The notes beneath the pieces are model-generated. The model was not told the DNA's origin. It worked only from the letters and a program-made list of their open reading frames with translations, and searched no databases. From positions 79,571 to 143,570 of the forward strand of contig DIUC01000023.1 of the NCBI GenBank assembly GCA_002435785.1: 64,000 bases of DNA, in the 5' to 3' direction. Of the stretch, positions 34,267 through 44,700 are shown one piece after another. The translations under genes and the position numbers were made by a program. Position 1 is the first letter of the stretch, and each line of letters opens with the position of its first letter. The stretch comes from Saprospiraceae bacterium UBA6168 (GTDB taxonomy: Bacteria > Bacteroidota > Bacteroidia > Chitinophagales > Saprospiraceae).

Positions 34267-34362
34267 TGCCCGCTACACCATCATTTTTATGGCAGCCGGG
34301 AAGGGTTGAAGGCTACGCTTTCCTCCTGCGTGGTGGGGGCGTTGGTCAACGGCAAGGTTTGA
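34267..34362 (+). pseudogene. Fragment of the rrf2 gene (3' end duplicate)
   Basis: It encodes CPLHHHFYGSREGLKATLSS followed by CVVGALVNGKV and a stop, identical to the Rrf2 C-terminus until the last few residues. The base differences from copy 1 within the shared frame are synonymous as far as I can see (CTG/CTA, GGT/GGC, GAG/GAA, AAT/AAC); the final residues are lost through a small deletion. There is no start or helix-turn-helix, so it is a remnant. Confidence 0.8.
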
Positions 34363-34365
34363 GCG

Positions 34366-34407
34366 AAAAATAAAAACGTCGGCAGGATTCATGAATCCTG
34401 CCGACGT
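34366..34407 (-). terminator. Perfect 32-bp palindrome terminator
   Basis: ACGTCGGCAGGATTCA (34376-34391) followed directly by its exact complement (34392-34407). On the minus strand the hairpin is followed by TTTTATTTTT, giving a terminator for the HMA gene. It probably also ended the original rrf2 transcript. Confidence 0.75.
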
Positions 34408-34457
34408 TCGGTCCTATTTTCTCAAATTACTGGCGTGAATCTTCGATTACCAATTTC

Positions 34458-34802
34458 CTAATTTTTTGCATCAGGGCGCTCGTACTTGCAGCAACCATGC
34501 AGGTTTTCATAAACCTTATCATCTGCTTTCACGAGGTCGGTGTCATGGCCCACGCCTGCGGCGTGGCGGTGCAATTGGTCAAGCGTAACTACTTCTGGAT
34601 TGAATTTGACGGTCGCCATCTTAGTCTCGATGTCCCAGTAGGCGTACTTCACGCCCTTCACCATTAGCGCCTTTTCAATGCGCTCCTTGCACATGGTGCA
34701 GTTGCCATAGACTTTGAATTTTTCGGTGATATTGCCTGCATCCGCTTTGAATGAAAGCGAAATGGCTGCGATGGAAAGAATGGAAAAGAGGATAGCTTTC
34801 AT
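34458..34802 (-). CDS. Periplasmic heavy-metal-associated (HMA) domain protein
   Basis: 114 residues from the ATG at 34802, opening a signal peptide (MKAILFSILSIAAISLSFKADA). The mature part is an HMA/ferredoxin-like domain with the metal site Cys35-x-x-Cys38 in GNCTMCKERIEKAL, then YAYWDIETKMATVKFNPEVV and LDQLHRHAAGVGHDTD. A C-terminal GCC pair and His-rich loops may add ligands. Likely Cu(I) or another soft metal; a copper role near the nos cluster is attractive, but the two are separated by the array and are convergent with rrf2. Confidence 0.85.
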   Translation of the reverse strand: MKAILFSILSIAAISLSFKADAGNITEKFKVYGNCTMCKERIEKALMVKGVKYAYWDIETKMATVKFNPEVVTLDQLHRHAAGVGHDTDLVKADDKVYENLHGCCKYERPDAKN

Positions 34803-34890
34803 ATTGAAAAGATTGTTTAAAGTAAAAAGGCCAGTTAGGCCCATTTGTTCGCCAAGCCCCTGTTAATGTGCTGTGAAAAATCCCTCGTCC

Positions 34891-36336
34891 CTAAAAAATC
34901 CAAAGCACGATAGTCTCCGCAAAAAGCGCAATAACCAGGATAGACAAAATATCCAACCAAAAACCAGATTTCACCATGTCGGCCACCTTCAAGTGGCCGC
35001 TGCCAAACACAATGGCATTGGGCGGCGTGGCCATTGGCAGCATGAAGCCACAGCTTGCCGCCAAGGTCATCGGCACGGCGAGGAGCATCGGTTCGATGCC
35101 TACCGCTTGAGCAATGCCACTTACCACTGGCAGGAACACCACCACCAGCGCCACGTTTGACATCGCCTCGGATAGCAGCACCGTGGCCGCCGTGAGCGCT
35201 AGCACGAACAGCACCCTGTTGATTTGGTTGCCGTGAAACAGGCCGCCAATCAAGTCAATCAGGCCCGTCTTGTACAGGGCATCAGCGAGGGCGAGGCCGC
35301 CACCAAAGAGCAGCAGTATGCCCCAAGGTAGTTTGGAGGTGCTGCCCCAATCGAGCAGGAAGCGGCCATTTTTGAAGTCAACGGGTATGAGGAAAAGGGC
35401 AATGGCGGCTGCTATGGCCACCATCTCGTCGGTCAGTTTTAGTCCCGGGATCGCCTTATTGATGAACCCGCTCGAAATCCAGAGTGCGACCGTGGCCATG
35501 AAGAGCCAGAAGACTCTTTTTTCGGCTTTGCTGGGTTTGCCGAGCGCCTTCAGTTCCCCGTCAATCAACTCCTTTGCCCCCTCAAATTTGCCCAGCCGAT
35601 TGGGGAATATGATTTTCACATTGACAATATAGGTCAGTATAACCAGCAAGACCATGAGCGGCACGCCCACCAGCATCCATTGGAAAAAGTTGACTTCAAA
35701 GCCGTTTTTCAGCATGTACGCTTTGAAGACTACATTGGGCGGGGTGCCTATGAGCGTGGCCATGCCGCCCAAGCTGGCCGCATAAGCAATGCCCAGCATG
35801 ATGGTTTTGGAGAAATTGGCCATGCCAATCGCCTTATCGGGATTATCGGCTGCAATGCGACTTTCTGTCAGCAATGCAATCACCGACAGGGCAATGGGCA
35901 ACATCATAATAGTAGTGGCCGTGTTGCTAATCCACATGCTCATCACGGCAGTCGCTATCATAAAACCCAGCACGATGCCGTTGGCATTGGTTCCCGTCAG
36001 GCTCACAATGGTCAGGGCAATTCGGCGGTGCAGGTTCCATTTTTCCATGGCCAATGCCAGCATGAACCCACCGAGGAACAGGAAAACTATCGGGTCGCCG
36101 TAAAACGGGGCCACCTCCTTTGGCTGGCTGACCCCAAAAAGCGGCAAGACCACCAGCGGTACCAGCGAGGTCACGGGAAGCGGCACCGCCTCCGTCACCC
36201 ACCAGCCAAGCATGAGGGTGGCCATGCCCAGAACTTGCCATGCGTCTGCTTTCAAACCGAACTGAGGAGGCATTGCCAACATCAACAGGAACAGGGCAGG
36301 GGAAAGGAAGAGGCCGATTTTTTTTGAAAAATCCAT
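34891..36336 (-). CDS. DASS-family (SLC13) sodium:dicarboxylate/sulfate symporter
   Basis: 481 residues from the ATG at 36336, with about 11-12 membrane helices. Family motifs: WWVTEAVPLPVTSLVPLVVL, FLFLGGFMLALAMEKW, MWISNTATTIMMLPIALSV (SNT sodium/substrate motif), SLGGMATLIGTPPNVVFKAY and, in the C-terminal half, SNVALVVVFLPVV and CGFMLPMATPPNAIVFGSG. Family knowledge: Na+-coupled uptake of C4-dicarboxylates, citrate or sulfate at the inner membrane; the substrate is not readable. It lies 88 bp before the HMA gene on the same strand, so co-transcription is possible. Confidence 0.93.
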   Translation of the reverse strand: MDFSKKIGLFLSPALFLLMLAMPPQFGLKADAWQVLGMATLMLGWWVTEAVPLPVTSLVPLVVLPLFGVSQPKEVAPFYGDPIVFLFLGGFMLALAMEKWNLHRRIALTIVSLTGTNANGIVLGFMIATAVMSMWISNTATTIMMLPIALSVIALLTESRIAADNPDKAIGMANFSKTIMLGIAYAASLGGMATLIGTPPNVVFKAYMLKNGFEVNFFQWMLVGVPLMVLLVILTYIVNVKIIFPNRLGKFEGAKELIDGELKALGKPSKAEKRVFWLFMATVALWISSGFINKAIPGLKLTDEMVAIAAAIALFLIPVDFKNGRFLLDWGSTSKLPWGILLLFGGGLALADALYKTGLIDLIGGLFHGNQINRVLFVLALTAATVLLSEAMSNVALVVVFLPVVSGIAQAVGIEPMLLAVPMTLAASCGFMLPMATPPNAIVFGSGHLKVADMVKSGFWLDILSILVIALFAETIVLWIF

Positions 36337-36360
36337 GAAACTTGTGTTCGGTGTTTCGCA

Positions 36361-36405
36361 AAGAAAAAAACTTTCCGCAACCAAGTCACGGAAAGTTTTT
36401 TTTCT
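36361..36405 (-). terminator. Rho-independent terminator of the haloperoxidase-like gene
   Basis: Stem ACTTTCCG / CGGAAAGT flanked by A and T runs on both sides (36364-36370 and 36396-36403), loop 11 nt. It separates the haloperoxidase-like gene from the DASS transporter and is active-looking in both directions. Confidence 0.75.
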
Positions 36406-36436
36406 GAAAAAGACGAAAGGAAGTGACAGTGATTTA

Positions 36437-37780
36437 CTACTTCAACATTTTTATTTTGGTTGTCACCAATTCTCCCACTTTCAGGCCCTGTTCTACCCCT
36501 ACTTTGCAGGCGGCGGAATAGTGGATGCCACCATATAGTCGGCTCATGGCTGCCTCGTCGGCTGCATGTCTGAACGATTTGAAGTCCCGAACTGGCAACC
36601 CATAGGCAACCTCCGTGGAATCGGTGAATGCGAAATTGTCACCGAAAACGGAGGTGAGGGCTGTTTGAGCGGAGGCGGAAATCACACTGTGCCCGCTGGT
36701 GTATTCAGGGAATGGTGGTGTTTGTAGAAGCGGCGTCCAGTCAGGGTCAATATATGCCTGTATGACCGTTTCGGGGCGGACTACTTCGCTGCGGTATTTC
36801 TCGTCCCAACAGGAAATGAACCCGTCAATAAGGGCGATGGAACATAGCGTGTACGCTTGTGCGGACTTCATGAGGTCGGCTTTTGCTTTCTTGCAGGCCG
36901 TTTTTGTGATGCCTACCCAGTGACCACCTGGCGTTATTTTTTTTGTTGCAAACATGACGTGCCCTTTGTGGTGCGACACATAAGGGTTGCAATCCCAAAA
37001 TTGAGCGATGGAAACCCGCTCATTCTTTTCTGCATCCGGAGTTTTCAGGGCTTCGTAAACCTCCATGGCGTCCTTGTAGAACTGGCTTTTTTTGTCGGTC
37101 ATGTTGAACGGCGTTGGTGGCACCGGCTTGAACTGCTGTGCAGAATCAAGCACGAATGGGCGGATTTTGTTCCAGTGCGGCTCAATGGCGTCCATGTAAT
37201 CTGGCGGGGTCGGCTTCCAGCGGCGAGGCTCATCGTTGATGGTGTACTTGGGGAAGGTACGGGTCTGCTTGTAGTTGTCCTTGTCTGCCCATGCCAGAAT
37301 ATGTGCTGCTACTGCCTCGCCGTAGGCAAGCGAGCGCTTGTACACGTCTTCGGGCATGTTGATTTTTTTGTAATCGGCCAACATGTTGGCCTCGTAGGCG
37401 TCTATTTTTTCCTCTGAAAAAATCAGTTTTTTGCCAACAACGACCATCGCTTTTGCGCCAGCAAGTGAATAGCAGTATTCTTTTCCAGCCTCGGGTTGAG
37501 GGGTGGGTTCTAGCCCAGTGAGCTGTCCGGCGAGGGACTGGTAGCTGGGATTGCCCGGCACCATCGCTTCATAAGCGGCAATGCTGGAGTAGGAGTAAAT
37601 TCGGCTCGCAACGGGAGGGGAGAAAATATCATGGACGATGACATCCGTGATGGTTTGCATGGTATTGTGCAGGAAATCGGCGTTTTCGGTTTCGGTTTTC
37701 CAATCGGGGTTCACAGACTTGCAACCAAAGAAACTGATGCCCGAAAGCAGCACCAATGCGAAGAACAAATTTTTCATCAT
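36437..37780 (-). CDS. Vanadium-dependent haloperoxidase-like (PAP2) lipoprotein
   Basis: 447 residues; lipobox Cys20 (GISFFGC). The three vanadate/phosphate motifs are present: K328-x6-R335-P336 (KYRSEVVRP), TSGHS (362-365, His364) and SRLYGGIH (Arg414, His420). The family holds both haloperoxidases and acid phosphatases, and these residues bind vanadate or phosphate. Bacteroidetes members of this length and lipoprotein form are mostly uncharacterised. It has its own terminator. The start could be either of two adjacent Met codons. Confidence 0.9.
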   Translation of the reverse strand: MMKNLFFALVLLSGISFFGCKSVNPDWKTETENADFLHNTMQTITDVIVHDIFSPPVASRIYSYSSIAAYEAMVPGNPSYQSLAGQLTGLEPTPQPEAGKEYCYSLAGAKAMVVVGKKLIFSEEKIDAYEANMLADYKKINMPEDVYKRSLAYGEAVAAHILAWADKDNYKQTRTFPKYTINDEPRRWKPTPPDYMDAIEPHWNKIRPFVLDSAQQFKPVPPTPFNMTDKKSQFYKDAMEVYEALKTPDAEKNERVSIAQFWDCNPYVSHHKGHVMFATKKITPGGHWVGITKTACKKAKADLMKSAQAYTLCSIALIDGFISCWDEKYRSEVVRPETVIQAYIDPDWTPLLQTPPFPEYTSGHSVISASAQTALTSVFGDNFAFTDSTEVAYGLPVRDFKSFRHAADEAAMSRLYGGIHYSAACKVGVEQGLKVGELVTTKIKMLK

Positions 37781-37925
37781 TAGATTGTTAAGTGAAATGT
37801 CTTGTCAGATTAGTCCAGGTGTTCGTCAACAGGTAGGTTTTCGTTTGAAAAAATTCGGTGCAAAACTAAGAAAAACTCAACGGGAAGGTTCTCCAACTGT
37901 TTCAATTTAAACTTAGAAACTCCTT

Positions 37926-37962
37926 AAAAAGCCAACGGGCCACACCTTGAAGGTGCGGCCCG
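37926..37962 (-). terminator. Terminator of the SprB-repeat gene
   Basis: Minus-strand stem CGGGCCGCACC / GGTGTGGCCCG, followed by TTGGCTTTTT. It lies 34 bp after the stop codon of the 37996-41211 gene. Confidence 0.7.
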
Positions 37963-37995
37963 CTGCGCATGGTTAATTGGAAAAAAAAGCAGTTT

Positions 37996-40900
37996 TTAAG
38001 ATTTCACGAACTTGATGACCTCACGCACGCCATTGTTATACTTCAGGCGCAGGAGGTAAGTGCCGCTTTGCAAATGGCCAAAGTTGACCGATTTGTTCAG
38101 CGTAGCAGCATCAATCAAAATGGTTTCCACCAATTTGCCTTGAAGGTTCAGCACCTCCACCGTGATGTCCGTTTCTACCGTCCCTTTCGATTCGATGGTC
38201 AGCACGTCGCTGATTGGGTTCGGATAGGCCATGAAATTCTCCTTTGAGTCAAACCGCTGAACGAGTTGCTGGTTGGAATACTTCACGTGCTCGCCACCCG
38301 ACAGGATTTCTACCCGATAAAAAGCATTTCCTTTTTTCGGGAAATAATCAGCAAAGGAGTAGGCGTTCATGCCTTGTTCTTGCGCCTGTGGTACGGTAGC
38401 CAGGTTCACGAAGTTCGTACCGTCGTTCGAGCGCTGTACCACAAACTCATGGTCGCCAGGTACTTGAGGGGTTTCCCACTCTACCATTACAGCGTTCTGC
38501 ATGTTGTTCACATTGATGACGATGGCGTTGCCGCAAAAGATGGGGCTGTTGGAGATTGCCACGCCCAATTCATCCACGGAAGTACAGCCGTTTCTGGTCA
38601 CAGTCAACTTAATATAAACAACACCTGCCTGCAGCCAAGTAACCGTTGGGTTCTGGCTAAAGGAAGTCTGCGGTGAAGCCCAAGGGCCAAAATCCCAAAA
38701 GTATTGTGCGCCTGCGCCGTTGCTGGTAGCTGAGAAGGTGCCTTGGTCGCCTACACAGAAAAAGTCATTACCATTGATTTCAGCGACTGCCTCATCATCA
38801 ATCGTGATGACGATTTGATTGGATTCCAGCCATTCACATGGAACCCTTCTTGTGCAGCGCACAAAATAGGTAGTCTCACTAAGCGGGCCTGGGTCGTAGC
38901 TTGGGCCAGTAGCAGTCGGGATGGCGGTCCATAGATTCTGGTCGAAAGGGCCAGGAATGGTGGAGTACATCCAAAGGTACTGAAGTTGGCCAGTGCCACC
39001 AGTCGCTGGTGAAATAGAAAGGATGGGGGCTGGGTCGTTGCCTGGGCCACAAAGCGTTTGGTTGCAGCAAATTTCGCCTGGGTCTGTCACGTTGACACAA
39101 GGAGGGTCAACCAAAGTTACGGTAGCGGTACCATTGCAACCATCAGCAGATGTCACGTTCACGGTATAAGTGCCGGCAGGCAAGCCAGAGATGTTTGCAC
39201 TGTTTGCGCCAGTGTTCCACTGATAAGTGTAAGGCGCAGTACCACCACTCACCACCGTAGCAAGTGAACCTGTGGCGCCACCAACGATGGTGATGGGAGT
39301 CACGATGGTGATGCTAACGTTGAGGACACTGGAACCATTGTTCACGGAGGTCATGCCCATGACGGCACAGCCCTTTGAATCGGTTGCCGTCACGGCAAAT
39401 GCACCAGTGTTAAGGTTGGAAATGGTGGCAGTTGTGCCGCCATTGCTCCAAGCGAAGGTGTAGCCGGGTGTGCCCCCGGAAGCTACCGCAGTAGCCGAAC
39501 CCAGCGTGTTGCAATTGCCATTTACGCTCGTCACCGAAACGGAAACCTGCGTCGGTTGGCCAACGAATGCGCTGGTGAAAGCGGTACAACCCGATGTTTG
39601 GGAAGTGACGGTCACAAAATAAGTGCCCGTGGCCAGGTTGCCGATGGTCTGGTTGGTGCTGCCATTGCTCCACAAATAGGTGATGGTTCCAGTAGCACCA
39701 GAAGCTGTGGCGGTAGCGCTTCCCGTGCTGGTGTTGAAGCAGTTTGCTGCTGTACCTGTTGCCGTTACGGAAATAGCAGATGAACCAGATACTGTCACTT
39801 GGTCAACTGCGGTGCAACCATTAGCATCGGTAACGGTAACAGAATAGTTACCTGCCGTCAGGTTGTTGAGGACGGAGGTGGTAGCGCCCGTGTTCCAGAG
39901 GTAGCTAAATGGTGCAGTACCCGTGCCCGGTGTCACCATTGCGGAAGCCGAGCCATTTGCGGCGCAGCCGCTGCTGACGCCCATGATGTGGAGGTCAATG
40001 CCGGGTATGCCGCCAACGGTGGTTTGGGCAGTCGCTCCGCAACCTTGCGCATCGGTCACGATGACGCTGTAATTGCCGGGGGCAAGTCCAGAGATGGTTG
40101 CAGTGGTACTGCCGTTGTTCCAAAGATAGGTGTATGGAGCTACTCCGCCAGAGGCTACCACGGTGGCAGAGCCAGTGGGGTTGCCACAAGGTGAGGCTGG
40201 CGTCGCATTGGCATTCAGGAAAATGCTGGATTGTGGCACCAAAACCGCAACTGCCGTATTGGTGCAGCCGAGGAAGTCCGTTACTGTCACGGAGTAGCTA
40301 CCGGGCAACAAACCACTAACCGTAGTTTGGGTAGAGCCGTTGCTCCAAAGTACGGTGTAGGGTGCTGTTCCACCTGATGGAGCCACAGTGGCAGTGCCAG
40401 TGGGGTTTCCAGCACCACATGCTGGGTTTACCACGGTCACGTTGACGTTGATTTGGCCGGGGTTGCCCACCGTGCTGGTGCCCGTGATGGTGCAACCGTT
40501 TACATCTGTCACCGTCACGCTGTAAGTGCCTGGCCCAAGGTTCTCGTTTACCGAGCCTGTCGCACCATTGTTCCATGCGTAGGTGTAGGGTGGGGTGCCG
40601 CCCGTCACGATTGCCTCAACGCTGGCATCGCAGAAGTTGAAGCAGGCAAGGCCCTGTACCAGCATGGTGATGTTCAATGCACTGGAAATGTTGGCGCAGT
40701 TAACGGCTTGGCAGCCATTGGCATCCGTTACCGTCACGCAATGTAGCCCATTGGAAAGGCCGGAAACGCTTGCCGTGGTAGCACCAGTGTCCCAGAGGTA
40801 GTTGTATCCGCCTGTGCCGCCCGTTGCATTGGCGGTGGCGTTGCCGCCACCTGTGCAAGGGTTACCTGTGGAAATGTTCACGGCTACTGCGTTGGGCTGG

Positions 40901-41211
40901 GTGAGGTTAAAGGATGCGTTGGCTTGTGCGCCGTTGGCATCTGTCACGGTTACTCCATAGCTGCCTGCGCCGATGCTTTGAAGGACGTTGCTGTTGGCAC
41001 CGTTGCTCCAGAGGTAAGTGTAAGGTGTAACACCGCCAGTTGCGTTAGCGGTAACGGCCCCATTGGTATAGGCGTTGCAAGTAGGGCTGATGCCCGAAAT
41101 GGAAACGCTGACTTGTGCTCCAATTAGCGTTGGAAGCAGGCAAGCCAATGCCACAAATAAAAAGTGGGAAAAACCCAAGAGAGAAGTTCTCAGGTGTTGA
41201 ATTGGATTCAT
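37996..41211 (-). CDS. T9SS-exported adhesin-like protein with nine SprB repeats
   Basis: 1071 residues from the ATG at 41211; the signal peptide ends at LIGAQ near residue 32. Residues about 35-560 hold nine SprB-type repeats of about 55 residues, each with a core like APYTYLWSNGAT...GNYSVTVTDANGC. A PKD-like domain follows (ISPATGGTGQLQYLW, then ARINGNDFFCVGDQGTFSA-like region). The last 90 residues are a Por sorting domain (FMAYPNPISDVLTIES to GTYLLRLKYNNG). SprB repeats are known from the gliding adhesin of Flavobacterium; motility in this organism is not shown. Expected on the cell surface. Confidence 0.92.
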   Translation of the reverse strand: MNPIQHLRTSLLGFSHFLFVALACLLPTLIGAQVSVSISGISPTCNAYTNGAVTANATGGVTPYTYLWSNGANSNVLQSIGAGSYGVTVTDANGAQANASFNLTQPNAVAVNISTGNPCTGGGNATANATGGTGGYNYLWDTGATTASVSGLSNGLHCVTVTDANGCQAVNCANISSALNITMLVQGLACFNFCDASVEAIVTGGTPPYTYAWNNGATGSVNENLGPGTYSVTVTDVNGCTITGTSTVGNPGQINVNVTVVNPACGAGNPTGTATVAPSGGTAPYTVLWSNGSTQTTVSGLLPGSYSVTVTDFLGCTNTAVAVLVPQSSIFLNANATPASPCGNPTGSATVVASGGVAPYTYLWNNGSTTATISGLAPGNYSVIVTDAQGCGATAQTTVGGIPGIDLHIMGVSSGCAANGSASAMVTPGTGTAPFSYLWNTGATTSVLNNLTAGNYSVTVTDANGCTAVDQVTVSGSSAISVTATGTAANCFNTSTGSATATASGATGTITYLWSNGSTNQTIGNLATGTYFVTVTSQTSGCTAFTSAFVGQPTQVSVSVTSVNGNCNTLGSATAVASGGTPGYTFAWSNGGTTATISNLNTGAFAVTATDSKGCAVMGMTSVNNGSSVLNVSITIVTPITIVGGATGSLATVVSGGTAPYTYQWNTGANSANISGLPAGTYTVNVTSADGCNGTATVTLVDPPCVNVTDPGEICCNQTLCGPGNDPAPILSISPATGGTGQLQYLWMYSTIPGPFDQNLWTAIPTATGPSYDPGPLSETTYFVRCTRRVPCEWLESNQIVITIDDEAVAEINGNDFFCVGDQGTFSATSNGAGAQYFWDFGPWASPQTSFSQNPTVTWLQAGVVYIKLTVTRNGCTSVDELGVAISNSPIFCGNAIVINVNNMQNAVMVEWETPQVPGDHEFVVQRSNDGTNFVNLATVPQAQEQGMNAYSFADYFPKKGNAFYRVEILSGGEHVKYSNQQLVQRFDSKENFMAYPNPISDVLTIESKGTVETDITVEVLNLQGKLVETILIDAATLNKSVNFGHLQSGTYLLRLKYNNGVREVIKFVKS

Positions 41212-41732
41212 AGTTTGCAAATTTTGGTAATAATTATAAAAAGTTAGCCGAGTGTCAAGCCCGGAGATAAAAGCAATTGTCAGTAAATGTTTCGAGTGGA
41301 ATGAGCCAGCTAAATCAAAAAACGCCAAAAAACGAATTGTCAAAACCTTAAAACCAAATTTTTACGAATGTTCAATCTGTCAAGTAAAATTTAGTGTTTC
41401 TACAATTGGCTCGGAATGCGATTCTGGTAGATGAATGGTGGACAAGAATGCAATAAAATCATTCTTGTACGCTATATTGATTGTGTTAAATCGGTATTGG
41501 TGAGTATAGTCAAGTGCGAAGGTACACTTGTTGTTTAATTTCTCCAAACTGATTTTGAAACTTGGTAGGTAATTGTAGTATTGGTGTTTTTTTAAATTGA
41601 ATTCCATTGCAGGTCCGCACCTTGCAACACGACTTTTTTCCAAAGAAAAAAGGCATGAAACAGCAGTCAGAAGTTTTTCGCTCCTTTTTTTCTGCGTTTC
41701 ATGCCTTCTTTTCCCAAAAAATCAAACTTGTT
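41212..41732. other. 521-bp intergenic region between the two large adhesin genes
   Basis: AT-rich, with no supported gene; an 87-codon minus-strand frame (41380-41643) has no start context and no recognisable features. It must hold the promoter of the 37996-41211 gene and contains the terminator at 41646-41712. Confidence 0.5.
41646..41712 (-). terminator. Terminator-like hairpin after the giant adhesin gene
   Basis: AAAAAAGGCATGAAAC (41646-41661) pairs with GTTTCATGCCTTCTTTT (41696-41712) around a 34-nt loop. On the minus strand the second arm runs into TTTTTT. The loop is unusually long. Confidence 0.6.
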
Positions 41733-44700
41733 TTAATCCGTGAGCAACATCATTTTGGTCGCCGTGTCCGAACCCGCAGCCAAGCGGTAGTACAGAATAC
41801 CAGCGCTTATTCCCAACTCCTCACGGGATATTCGGACTTCGTTGTAGCCCTTTTGGTATTGGCCGTTCATCACCTTCAGCACCCTTCCGGTGGCGTCGGT
41901 GATAGTCAACTGCGCATTTGCCGCTTCCGGCAACCGGAACCCGATGATGGTTTCCTTGTTGAACGGGTTGGGCTTGTTCTGGAACAGTTCAAAACCTGCA
42001 ACCGCCTCGTTTTCAGTAAATTGCAACCGAAGGTCAAGTAGCTCGCCACCCTGGCTGTATGCCTCGGAGCGGGCAAAACGGTCGCTCAACCAGAGCGCAT
42101 CTGCCAGGGTCACTGGCTTCTTTGCCCGGAAAACCATCGTGAAATCCGGCAATTCCACTTGGCGCTCCCCATGTTGGTTCCAACTGGCGATGATGGCTCC
42201 TTCGTCCATTTTGGTGAAACCAAAGTTCGCTGCTGTCGCCTCGCCTTCCCCGATTTCCACGAACTCCAACATGCTTTGGTCAAAGTCGAGGGTGAACTGG
42301 TAGCCGTCCACCTCATGGACTATCGCACGGAAGGTTAAGGAGTAGGTTTGCCCAGCCAAGAGCCTTTGATTTTGTGTTTCAAATGCCATCGTGCCACTGC
42401 TCCGCTCCTCGTTCCCTTCGTCATTGAAGCTGTAAGAGGTGTTCACGTCACCAATCTTCACCGCCACAAAGTCCGCATGGAGGGTGGAGGCTGGTATGTC
42501 GTTGATGTTGATGATTTCCGGGAAAACCTCGAACCAAGGATTCGTCGGCACTGGGAACACATACCCTTTGTCCACAAACCGCCACGCCGTGTTGCTTGGG
42601 AAATCGCTGTTGATATGGAGTATCAATTTTCGGATTTCTACCAAGTCAAAGGTGGTGATGGTTTTGGAGTTGTTCACGTCCGCAGCAATCAGCTTGTAGG
42701 GCGAGTTCAGTAGTTCGATGTTCAAAATATGCTTGCTCATCAGCACCAAATCGTAGGTCGTAACGCCTGCCAGGGGGTTGTTGTCCTTGCTCGGCACCAC
42801 CGTGATGTCTTGTCCAACTGGTATGTTGGAGAAGAAGAACGCACCCGTTGCAGAAGTCGAGGAAGGAGCATTTTGACCACTTATGCTCACCGTCACACCA
42901 CCGACCGGGGCATTGTTTTCGTTCAAAATCTGGCCGCCGAGGTTCACCACTACTAATGTGTCCTCTGGGCATTGGCCCATATTGGCTTGAACGTCTATGG
43001 TAGTGGTGCAAAAAGCTTGCGTACCCGAATCATCCGTGAACCAAATCTCCACCGTATCCAACCCCACGTCCTGGCATTCGTACAACTTCGTAGTGTCGTT
43101 CACATCCGGTGAGAAGGAGATGGCGATGATGGCAGCGCAGTTGTCCGTCGTGCCTGCATCCAATTGGCTCGCATTTACCGTGACCATTGGCGGGAGCGTG
43201 TTCATTATCCCAACAATCAGCCCAGTCACGCAAGCCACATTCGGTGCTTTGCAGTCCTCGACCTCAAAGGACGCAGAGCAAATGGTTGCATTGTTGCAGC
43301 CATCGTTTGCTGTGAAGGTCGTGGTAAATATGCCCGGCCCTGATGTGAACGGCCCAAAACCCGCCCCAAGTCCCGGCGTGAATGCCGTAATCGTCAACTG
43401 CCCGCTGCAATCCAATACTGTCGGCATTGGAATGGTAAAGGTCGCTGCGCAACCAGTGCTATCCTGTATGCAAACATCTGGTATGTCGCAGCTCACGAAC
43501 ACTGGGTTAACCGTGTCAATGACTTTGATGGTCTGTTGGTAAATGATGACACCATCCCATGGGTCGGAATCAGGGTCGGTGTCCGGGCCGAATTGGTCAT
43601 TGGCATTGGTTGCATTTGGCTTTTGCGTGGCCGTCCAACTGTCCCGGAAAGTCCTGCTGTCGCAATCGCCGTCACCATCGAGGTCGCACTGTGGGAAAGG
43701 CAGGCCGAGCTGGCTCTCCGGCACTTCGACCACTTCTTGGTCCTTAATGGCACCTTGAACGCACCAGTTGATGACCTCCCAAGTCCGCACGATTTTGTAG
43801 CAGGCATCTGGCACTACCGTGAACGGGCTGTCCTCGAAGGATACCGCTATCATCTCACAACTGCTAAAGAATACAGTCGGCTCCCCAAAATCCGGCACCG
43901 ATTGCCCACAGTTCACGGTGATGTCCGCTGGGAACGACACCACAAAATCCGAAACATGGTCCACGAAGATGGTTTGGGTGCAAAGGCCGGATTCTTGCCC
44001 TTGCGCATCTGCGGCCTTCCATGTCCTCGTCAAAGTACCTTCTTTGCACTGCGTAATATTGCTCGCAAAAGTGCGGGTCACGGTGATGCTGGTGCAGTTG
44101 TCGGTAAACACGGGTTGGCCAAAATTGGCGTCCAGCAACTGGCTTTTGGCAGGTTGGTTGTTGCCGAGGGAAGCGAGCTGCGCCTCAAAATTGTTTACAA
44201 AAAAGTCACAGGTAATCCGCTGGTTTGGCGGGCAAGTGGCCAGCACTGGCGGCTGCTTGTCGTTCACGTTCACCTCCACCATGCAGTCGTTGAAGTTGCC
44301 AAAACAATCGAATACCCGGAATACCACCATGATGGGGCTATTGGCCACGTCCTCGCAGCAGAACACCACCGACGGGCCAAAAACCGTGTCGTCGTGGCCG
44401 TCGTTGCACAAATCTGTCATGCGCCGAACCTCGAAATGGTGGATGCAGCAGTTGTCCGTGCTGCCTGTATTGAAGACGCTTGCCAAGACGGTGGCCGTTG
44501 GGTTTGCACCAGACGGCAAGTCAACTTCCGTGAAGCCGACACAAACCGCAGTCGGCGTTGTGTTGTCCACCACCGTTACCGGCACGGTGATGCTCGTCGA
44601 ATTGCCGCAGGCATCCGTGGCGATATAGGTCACTGGGTGGGTCCCAATGGACAGTCCCGGAGCAGGTATGGTACCGCCGTTGGTGCCGTCCATCCCGTTC

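Noticed and set aside
41380..41643. 87-codon minus-strand frame between the large adhesin genes
   Set aside because: AT-rich region, no signal, domain or promoter, and it includes terminator sequence.
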